Part shown: in pieces, positions 9,001-12,869 of the stretch
Position numbering within the stretch: the stretch's first letter is position 1
How the letters are laid out: the number at the start of each line of letters is the position of its first letter
From: Prevotella sp.
GTDB lineage: Bacteria; Bacteroidota; Bacteroidia; Bacteroidales; Bacteroidaceae
Assembly (NCBI GenBank): GCA_022511055.1
Contig: JAFLSH010000053.1
Location: forward strand, 1-12,869
Reading direction: 5' to 3'
DNA length: 12,869 nucleotides
Program-made: the position numbers and the translations under genes
Notes under the pieces: model-generated
What the model was told of the DNA's origin: nothing
The model's database searches: none
What the model saw: only the letters and a program-made list of their open reading frames with translations

Positions 9001-9209
9001 ACGGAAAGGTCATTGAACGGCGGCCCGACCGCGTTATGACTGACGGCCGCCAGTGGCTGATAGTTGATTTCAAGTTCGGCCAGCCCAAGAGCGAACACCA
9101 CGACCAGGTCAGGCAGTACATCAGCCTGCTCCGGCAGATGGGGCATGAGCCTGTGTCTGGCTTTCTGTGGTATGTGTATAGTAACAAAATCATTGACGTA
9201 CAACCATGA
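6069..9209 (+). CDS. addA: AddA: helicase-nuclease subunit A (UvrD-type helicase with PD-(D/E)XK nuclease)
   Basis: AddA is the motor and one nuclease of AddAB, which unwinds and trims double-strand breaks to make 3' tails for RecA. All superfamily 1 helicase motifs are present in the 1046 aa: Walker A ASAGSGKT 10-17, Ia VTFTNKATEEM about 43-53, II IDEFQD 392-397, III GDVKQSIYRWR 425-435, IV LDTNYRSEP about 459-467, V ISIHKSKGLEF 705-715, VI LLYVAFTRA 782-790. The C-terminal nuclease has H909, D987 in RRPDRV and D1000-F-K1002 in VDFKFG, the expected catalytic set. It is shorter than Bacillus AddA (about 1230 aa), as seen in Bacteroidota. ATG 6069 lies in ATGGTAA, overlapping the upstream stop by 7 nt, so translation is probably coupled. 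The stop overlaps addB as ATGA. RecB is an alternative name for such proteins, but the AddB partner next door argues for AddA. Confidence 0.9.
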   Translation: MVTPLTVYKASAGSGKTFTLATEYIKLVVRNPQAYRNILAVTFTNKATEEMKMRILSQLYGIWKQLPDSGSYMAKVCQELDASPEFVSKRAGMALTLLLHNYSYFRIMTIDTFFQSILRNLARELDLTANLRVSLNDTQIEEMAVDQMIDDLQTTDITLQWIMKYIMENISDDKSWNIIGAIKQFGGTIFRDYYKKESKLLNEKLAEKGFFDRYTKNLRELRQAAKERMQHLADDFFDTLEAEGLGIEDLSYGKTGVAAFFLKIRDGIFDEGIEGKRVADCLGNPEKWYKKTHPRKELIHALADGQLGQILRTAVEERPRQWRIYQSANLTLRHLNQLRLLSTIESKVRQLNEEANRFLLSDTQQLLHTLIGGSDSPFIFEKTGTQLDHIMIDEFQDTSSVQWQNFSILLRETMSHQDAENLIVGDVKQSIYRWRSGDWRLMNDIEQHFANGTIRVRTLDTNYRSEPNIIAFNNAFFQKAVDWECQQLDQSPDVEQLRKAYADVQQHSRPGREGTGLVEIRLLPSDDYQQQVIAAMGETISRLLGAGISESQIAILVRTNNLIPVIANTLIEQVPGINIVSDEAFRIDSSLPVMLIVQALRFLAQPDNLLAKAFIIKHLGAMPQGLDNRDELLTMPLYELAECLAEVLQLSRYNGQSAYLCAFFDHLSEFIADNGSDIEDFLKEWDETICAKNIQSDEVNGIRLISIHKSKGLEFDNVIIPFCDWALEKQSGNILWCRPTESPYNELPLVPVDYNRNGMAGTIYEADYQQEHFQNVVDNLNLLYVAFTRASHNLFVIGRRGTSSSRSAVIEQVLPQLTDGELTGLQDSNSALSFQLGTLYTKTAAKHDKAATRNVFLKEAESQQSDFVSFRAKADFRQSNQSRDFIGQPDEPAEQPDAGSYIQLGSLLHKVFSTIRTTADIDGALQQLHLDGILPSKGISAEQLTDMLKKRLEQPKVKDWFSDRWKHFNECSILTVEDGKVIERRPDRVMTDGRQWLIVDFKFGQPKSEHHDQVRQYISLLRQMGHEPVSGFLWYVYSNKIIDVQP

Positions 9210-12076
9210 CGACATTCTTAGAGCGCGTAGCGCAAGACATCATCTGCAAGTTCGGCACTGACTTGTCGCGCACGGTAGTGGTATTTCCCAACAAGCGCGC
9301 CTCCCTGTTCCTGAACGATGCCCTTGCCCGCCAGGCCGACATGCCCCTGTGGGCACCCGGCTATATCACCATCAGCGAACTGTTCCGGCAGCAGTCTGAC
9401 TTGCAGATTGCCGACCCCATCAAGCTGGTCTGCGAACTCTACCGTGTCTACACCGACATCACCGGCTTTGAGGAAACGCTCGACCACTTCTACGGCTGGG
9501 GCGAGCTGCTGCTTTCCGATTTCGATGACGTTGACAAGAATATGGCACCCGCCCAAAAGGTCTTTGCCAACCTAAGGGATATACACGAACTCGACACGGT
9601 CAGCTATCTCAGTGATGAGCAGCGGGAGATGCTCAAGAAGTTCTTCTCATGCTTCACCGACGACCACGACAGTCTGCTCAAAGAGCGCTTTCTGCGGCTA
9701 TGGACCAACATGAGCAGCATCTACGAGCATTTCAGGCAGCGGCTCATCAGCCAGGGGCTGGCCTACGAAGGTCTGTTGTACCGCCAGGTCATAGACGGCA
9801 TGGAGGCTTCCGAAGCCATTGATGCCATCTCCACGCCACAGCCCGGCGGCCGCCCTACCCCTGCCCGTTTTCCCGCCGACCGCTACATCTTTGTCGGCTT
9901 CAACCTGCTGCACCAGGTGGAGAAAAGGCTCTTCACTGCATTGCAGCAACAGGGAAAGGCTGTCTTCTACTGGGATTTCGACCAATACTACCTTCGCCAC
10001 GAGGCTGGCCATTTCATTCATCAGCACTTGGAGCGGTTTCCCAACGAGCTGCCCCCAGACGATGCCATCTACCACGGCTTTTCCCGGCCAAAAGACCTGA
10101 CGTTTGTGTCGGCTACGACCGAGGATGCCCAGGCGCGATACCTTAGCCGCTGGATAACGGCCGAGCGCGCTGCCGACGGCCGCCGGACAGCCGTTGTGCT
10201 GTGCAACGAGGGGCTGCTGCAAACCGTGGTACACTGCCTGCCCGAATCCGTGTCGAGTGTCAACATTACCACGGGCTATCCGCTACAGCAGACTCCCATC
10301 TGCTCGTTCCTTGTCAAGCTGTTCAACCTTGCGACCAAAGGCTACGACAAGCAGCGCCAGCGCTACCGCTTCCACCAAGTCAGCGCAGTCAGGCGCCACC
10401 CCTACGCCCGCTATATTGACGACAGCCTGCTGCTGGTGCAGCCAACAGGCGGAAACGCCCAGCTGTTGCAGTGGCTGACCGACATTGTAACGTGTCTGGC
10501 CAAGTCGGCAGACTTCAAGGCGGCGAACACCCGCTCGGGCAACGCGCCGTTCACCGACGAATCCTTTTTCCGCGCCTACACACTGCTAAACCGCCTGAAC
10601 AGCTTGGTACAGGAAGGCGACTTGGAGGTGGATGCCACGACACTGCAACGGCTGTTGCAGCAGTTGCTGCAGCAGGCCACCATACCCTTCCACGGCGAGC
10701 CGGCCGAAGGGCTGCAAGTGATGGGGGTGTTAGAGACCCGAAACATCGACTTCAGCCACGTTATCCTGTTGTCTTGCAACGAGGGCTACATGCCACGCGG
10801 AGTCAGCGACACGTCTTTCATTCCCTACTCCATCAGGCGCGCCTTCGGACTGACTACCATCGAGCATAAGGTGGCAATCTATGCCTATTACTTCCACCGT
10901 CTCCTGTCCCGGGCTGACGATGTGACACTGGTCTACAATACTGCCCCGGCCCAGGGCAAAAGCGGCGAAATGTCGCGCTTCATGCTGCAACTGCTGGCCG
11001 AGAGCCCCCACCCCATCAGGCATCTCTCGCTCAAGGCAGGCCAGCATACCGATATGCCTGCCACCAGCACCTTCGAGAAAGACAGCCGCACCATGGAAAA
11101 GCTGCGCCGCCGATTCCTGATTGCCGAGGGAACGCTCCCGACACGGCCGCTACTCACGCCAACGGCCATCAACCACTACATGCGCTGCCCGCTGCAATTC
11201 TACTACTGCTACGTGGAAGGACTGCGCGAGCCGGAACAGCCTGACGATGAGCAGATTGACAACCGCATCTTCGGCAACATCTTCCACACGGCAGCCCAGC
11301 TGCTCTATCAGACCATTACGGCACAAGACCGGCGCATCACCAACGACAGACTTGAGCAGACCCTGCGCCACCCGGCAGACATAGAGCGGGCCGTTGATGC
11401 TGCCATCAAGCAAGAACTGAATAACGTCAAGGAGCTGACGGAGCTGAACGGCTTGCAAATCATTAGCCGCGAGGTGATTATCCACTACCTCCGGCTGCTG
11501 CTGAAGCAGGACCAAAAGCTCGCCCCTTTCACCATCATTCAGCTGGAGGCCGATGTTCAGAAAACCATGCCGCTGCCAGCCCTTGGCGGCAACACGACCA
11601 TCGGCGGCCGTATTGACCGGCTCGACCTCATCACGACACCCGATGGCCGCCAGCAAATTCGTGTCATAGACTACAAGACAAGCTCCAAGCTGACGCGCTC
11701 GCTGGCTCATGTCGATGCCATCTTCGACCCCAGGCAGCTGAGCAACCATTCTGACTATTTCCTTCAGACTTTGCTCTATGCCCGCATTGTCAAGCAGCAG
11801 CTCACTGACCCCACCACCGACGTAGCTCCCGCCTTGCTGTTCATTCAGCACACGGCCACACAGGACTCTCCCATCCTGTGCTTCGACAAAGTTCCCATCA
11901 ACGATGTGGCTACGCCCGACGGTGACCGTTTTGAAGAACTGCTGAATGCGAAAATCAACGAGATTTTCTCGCCAGACCTCCCGTTTGTGCCCACTGACGA
12001 CACCAAGCAATGCGAAACCTGCCCCTACCGGCTTCTCTGCAACAAGCTGTCTGCTCCCGCGCGCTCGCGCGTATAG
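9206..12076 (+). CDS. addB: AddB-like helicase-nuclease subunit B (iron-sulphur PD-(D/E)XK nuclease)
   Basis: AddB partners AddA in double-strand-break processing and cuts the other strand. The 956-aa protein begins with VVVFPNKRASLFLNDAL (about residues 24-40), the usual opening of Bacteroidota AddB. There is no GxGKT Walker A motif, so its helicase fold is probably inactive, as in RecC and unlike Bacillus AddB. The C-terminal nuclease is complete: H694 (FGNIFHTAA), D804 in GRIDRLD, and D822-Y-K824 in VIDYKTS, followed by a QTLLYA motif. Four cysteines placed as in the AddB iron-sulphur staple are present: C661 (MRCPLQFYYC) and C936-x2-C939-x5-C945 near the end. It overlaps addA by 4 nt (ATGA), the third member of an apparent operon with the DUF5686-like gene. 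A large hairpin begins 17 nt after the stop. Some pipelines would call it only a PD-(D/E)XK nuclease family protein. Confidence 0.88.
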   Translation: MTTFLERVAQDIICKFGTDLSRTVVVFPNKRASLFLNDALARQADMPLWAPGYITISELFRQQSDLQIADPIKLVCELYRVYTDITGFEETLDHFYGWGELLLSDFDDVDKNMAPAQKVFANLRDIHELDTVSYLSDEQREMLKKFFSCFTDDHDSLLKERFLRLWTNMSSIYEHFRQRLISQGLAYEGLLYRQVIDGMEASEAIDAISTPQPGGRPTPARFPADRYIFVGFNLLHQVEKRLFTALQQQGKAVFYWDFDQYYLRHEAGHFIHQHLERFPNELPPDDAIYHGFSRPKDLTFVSATTEDAQARYLSRWITAERAADGRRTAVVLCNEGLLQTVVHCLPESVSSVNITTGYPLQQTPICSFLVKLFNLATKGYDKQRQRYRFHQVSAVRRHPYARYIDDSLLLVQPTGGNAQLLQWLTDIVTCLAKSADFKAANTRSGNAPFTDESFFRAYTLLNRLNSLVQEGDLEVDATTLQRLLQQLLQQATIPFHGEPAEGLQVMGVLETRNIDFSHVILLSCNEGYMPRGVSDTSFIPYSIRRAFGLTTIEHKVAIYAYYFHRLLSRADDVTLVYNTAPAQGKSGEMSRFMLQLLAESPHPIRHLSLKAGQHTDMPATSTFEKDSRTMEKLRRRFLIAEGTLPTRPLLTPTAINHYMRCPLQFYYCYVEGLREPEQPDDEQIDNRIFGNIFHTAAQLLYQTITAQDRRITNDRLEQTLRHPADIERAVDAAIKQELNNVKELTELNGLQIISREVIIHYLRLLLKQDQKLAPFTIIQLEADVQKTMPLPALGGNTTIGGRIDRLDLITTPDGRQQIRVIDYKTSSKLTRSLAHVDAIFDPRQLSNHSDYFLQTLLYARIVKQQLTDPTTDVAPALLFIQHTATQDSPILCFDKVPINDVATPDGDRFEELLNAKINEIFSPDLPFVPTDDTKQCETCPYRLLCNKLSAPARSRV

Positions 12077-12093
12077 TACTCATACTTACTTTT

Positions 12094-12158
12094 CGCCCTG
12101 CACCCTCAACACCCACAACACCCAAACGGGGTGTCGGGGGTGTTGGGGGTGCAGGGTG
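12094..12158 (+). repeat. Long GC-rich hairpin downstream of addB
   Basis: Bases 12096-12123 pair with 12129-12156 around a 5-base loop: a stem of about 28 bp with one G-T pair and two mismatches, opening with CCCTGCACCC against GGGTGCAGGG. Both arms are built on a 9-bp period; CAACACCCA occurs twice in tandem (12107-12124). It lies 17 nt beyond the addB stop and may stop transcription or protect the mRNA end, but no good T-run follows, so a standard intrinsic terminator is uncertain. It could also be a dispersed palindromic repeat. Confidence 0.75.
12128..12156 (+). other. Four-tract G-quadruplex motif
   Basis: G-runs at 12128-12131, 12136-12140, 12145-12149 and 12154-12156 are separated by three loops of exactly 4 bases (TGTC, TGTT, TGCA). 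This satisfies the usual G3+N1-7 rule on the plus strand, and so in any addAB transcript that reads through. The same bases form the 3' arm of the long hairpin, so the two folds exclude each other. Confidence 0.65.
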
Positions 12159-12199
12159 GTTAGCTTGTTTCCCTACTATATATGCGAATTTTTATTTCA

Positions 12200-12233
12200 G
12201 GAGTTAAGGAGTTAAAGAAGTTAGAGGAGTTAA
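12200..12233 (+). repeat. Short GGAGTTAA-type tandem repeats
   Basis: GGAGTTAA occurs twice in tandem (12200-12207, 12208-12215), followed by the variant AGAAGTTA (12216-12223) and another GGAGTTAA (12226-12233). The units resemble strings of Shine-Dalgarno-like sequence, but no reading frame starts near them. The function is unknown. Confidence 0.6.
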
Positions 12234-12296
12234 GCCAAATGTTCGGTCTGCCCGGTAATCGTTCAACCGAATTAAGAAATTGACTGAACAATGGCG

Positions 12297-12401
12297 AAAA
12301 CTCCATGACTATTTTCCAAAACTCACGGAGTATTTTCTAAAACTCACGGAGTAATTTTCAAAACTCACGGAGTTTTTGCCAATACTCCATGAGTTTTTTC
12401 T
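12297..12401. repeat. Array of five 21-bp tandem units with a dyad core
   Basis: Five units of exactly 21 bp abut without gaps: 12297-12317, 12318-12338, 12339-12359, 12360-12380 and 12381-12401. Units 2-4 share AAAACTCACGGAGT, a dyad of ACTC and GAGT arms around ACG, followed by a T-rich tail. Unit 5 (ACTCCATGAGT) matches the reverse complement of that core with one change and is best read as an inverted copy. Unit 1 (ACTCCATGACT) is a degenerate mixture. The 21-bp period puts every core on the same DNA face (two helical turns), as in iteron or operator arrays. There are no unique spacers, so it is not CRISPR. Confidence 0.85.
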
Positions 12402-12489
12402 ACAAATTACCCCATATTACCCATCATATTCACTCGTTCTTGCCACACCTTCCATGTTTCTCTCGGATGCGACAACTGTTTCCGCGCAA

Positions 12490-12526
12490 CGCCGTTCTGC
12501 AAAATTCATCATTCAGCAGAACGGCG
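12490..12526. repeat. Perfect 11-bp inverted repeat
   Basis: CGCCGTTCTGC (12490-12500) and GCAGAACGGCG (12516-12526) form a perfect 11-bp GC-rich stem around a 15-base loop. No T-run follows on either strand, so it is not a typical terminator. It could be a structured RNA element or a protein-binding site. Confidence 0.6.
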
Positions 12527-12551
12527 ATTACAAGACAGGTCTGCCTATCAC

Positions 12552-12565
12552 ATTATCATGATAAT
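12552..12565. repeat. 14-bp perfect palindrome
   Basis: ATTATCATGATAAT is its own reverse complement. It is AT-rich and has no loop, so it suggests a dimer-binding site more than an RNA hairpin. No promoter is seen next to it. Confidence 0.4.
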
Positions 12566-12583
12566 AATTATGAGAATTGCGAT

Positions 12584-12630
12584 ACTATATTATTAGGGGA
12601 GCGAGAACTCCCCTATTTCTTGAATATAGT
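12584..12630. repeat. Two-part hairpin
   Basis: An inner 8-bp stem, TAGGGGAG (12594-12601) with CTCCCCTA (12608-12615), has a 6-base CGAGAA loop. An outer 7-bp stem, ACTATAT (12584-12590) with ATATAGT (12624-12630), encloses it, separated by an internal loop. Neither side has a terminal T-run. Confidence 0.55.
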
Positions 12631-12746
12631 GACCATCAGTCGTAGCTCCTATCCCTATTCGCTATGTCTCCTATATTCGCTTGCAAATATACAAATAAAT
12701 ATCTCATCATAATTTTTTAACTGAAATTGTATTTATTAGTATAAAT

Positions 12747-12791
12747 AAAGCCTTTCCAAAACTCAGCCATGAGTTATTGGAAAGGCTTTTT
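12747..12791 (-). terminator. Bidirectional intrinsic terminator
   Basis: AAAGCCTTTCCAA (12747-12759) pairs with TTGGAAAGGCTTT (12777-12789), 13 bp. Inside it, after one bulged A, AACTC (12760-12764) pairs with GAGTT (12771-12775). On the minus strand the stem is followed by CTTTATTTAT, and on the plus strand by TTTTT (12787-12791, partly in the stem). It starts about 36 nt after the stop of the minus-strand gene and is well placed to end it. It could also stop addAB read-through. Confidence 0.75.
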
Positions 12792-12826
12792 CTTAGAAAT
12801 GCACTTCCGCTATAGGGAAGTAAAGA

Positions 12827-12869
12827 CTACTTCAGCAGCTCGGCCATTTTGTTGTAGAGGTCTTCGCCG
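12827..12869 (-). CDS. C-terminal end of an unidentified protein (partial)
   Basis: On the minus strand the frame is open from the window edge to a TAG stop (CTA at 12827-12829 on the plus strand) and encodes the tail GEDLYNKMAELLK. This looks like an amphipathic C-terminal helix. A terminator lies just beyond the stop, and the GC content matches the other genes, so a real gene end is likely. Thirteen residues are too few to name the protein. Confidence 0.55.
   Translation of the reverse strand, partial: GEDLYNKMAELLK

Larger units (their letters stand above)
12077..12826. other. 750-bp gene-free convergent region
   Basis: Between the addB stop and the stop of the minus-strand gene no frame looks coding. 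The frames that are open run through repeats and give unusual compositions without recognisable motifs. The stretch holds the structured elements listed separately (hairpins, a G-rich motif, short repeats, a 21-bp array, a palindrome and a terminator). It also has two ATTACCC copies (12406-12412, 12416-12422) and a pair of interrupted direct repeats, CTCCTAT and ATTCGCT, at 12646-12663 and 12668-12681. I see no tRNA, rRNA, transposase or CRISPR in it. Part of it may be an untranslated or small-RNA region; this is unproven. Confidence 0.7.

Noticed and set aside
11150..12010. 286-codon minus-strand frame opposite addB
   Set aside because: It covers the AddB nuclease domain with all catalytic and iron-sulphur residues on the plus strand; the antisense frame has no motif.
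12058..12071. CGCGCG...CGCGCG alternating sequence at the end of addB
   Set aside because: It forms only a 5-bp stem and simply encodes the last codons of AddB.
12297..12401. CRISPR array
   Set aside because: The 21-bp units abut directly with no unique spacers, and no cas gene is present.
12376..12561. Open frame of 61 codons in the gap after addB
   Set aside because: It starts inside the 21-bp repeat array and runs through the 11-bp hairpin. Its composition is unlike the neighbouring genes and no motif or ribosome-binding context is visible.
12541..12600. Chromosome dimer resolution (dif) site or replication origin
   Set aside because: The palindrome and AT-rich stretch hint at it, but no clear 11-6-11 recombinase arms and no cluster of DnaA boxes were seen.
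12684..12691. Possible minus-strand -7 box (TATATTTG) that could drive an RNA across the hairpins
   Set aside because: No TTTG is found 19-23 bp upstream on that strand and there is no independent sign of a transcript, so the AT-rich context could produce it by chance.
12389..12712. Open frame of 107 codons in the gap after addB
   Set aside because: It also begins in the repeat array and crosses both hairpins and the palindrome. The protein is rich in H, S, Y and C with no recognisable domain, so it looks like chance.

Overview
The window looks like chromosomal DNA from a member of the Bacteroidota, most likely order Bacteroidales and possibly Prevotellaceae (the family is an inference). The reasons are a short primary sigma factor of the Bacteroidota type without region 1.1, a DUF5686-type outer-membrane protein that is essentially restricted to this phylum, AddA and AddB of the Bacteroidota type, almost no strong Shine-Dalgarno sequences, and two -7 promoter boxes of the phylum-specific TAnnTTTG form. 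Coding DNA is moderately GC-rich and the gaps are AT-rich.

Layout. Positions 1-132 hold the 3' end of a gene resembling tagaturonate reductase (uxaB). Twelve bases later uvrA (145-2991, TTG start) encodes the damage-recognition ATPase of nucleotide excision repair. A 117-bp AT-rich gap with a promoter leads to rpoD (3109-3981). Only 39 bp separate rpoD from a three-gene run: a secreted, outer-membrane DUF5686-like protein (4021-6075), addA (6069-9209) and addB (9206-12076). The reading frames in this run overlap by 7 and 4 nt, so translation is probably coupled. AddA (UvrD-type helicase plus PD-(D/E)XK nuclease) and AddB (inactive helicase fold plus iron-sulphur nuclease) form the helicase-nuclease that processes double-strand breaks for RecA. 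The window is therefore mainly DNA repair genes around the housekeeping sigma factor, with an unexplained cell-envelope gene joined to addAB.

From 12077 to 12826 there is a 750-bp stretch with no believable gene. It lies between the 3' end of addB and the 3' end of a minus-strand gene that runs off the window (12827-12869), so the genes converge and no ordinary promoter is needed there. It is nevertheless densely structured. It has a 28-bp GC-rich hairpin whose 3' arm is a textbook four-tract G-quadruplex motif, short GGAGTTAA repeats, and five exact-length 21-bp tandem units with a dyad core. Further along are two more long hairpins, a 14-bp palindrome, and a bidirectional terminator whose inner part resembles the 21-bp unit.

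The most unusual features are this convergent gap and the rpoD/DUF5686 junction. At the junction, a near-perfect promoter sits so close to the GTG start that the mRNA may be leaderless, and a perfect 12-bp terminator-like hairpin lies inside the signal-peptide codons. I found no complete, clearly new multi-gene system.
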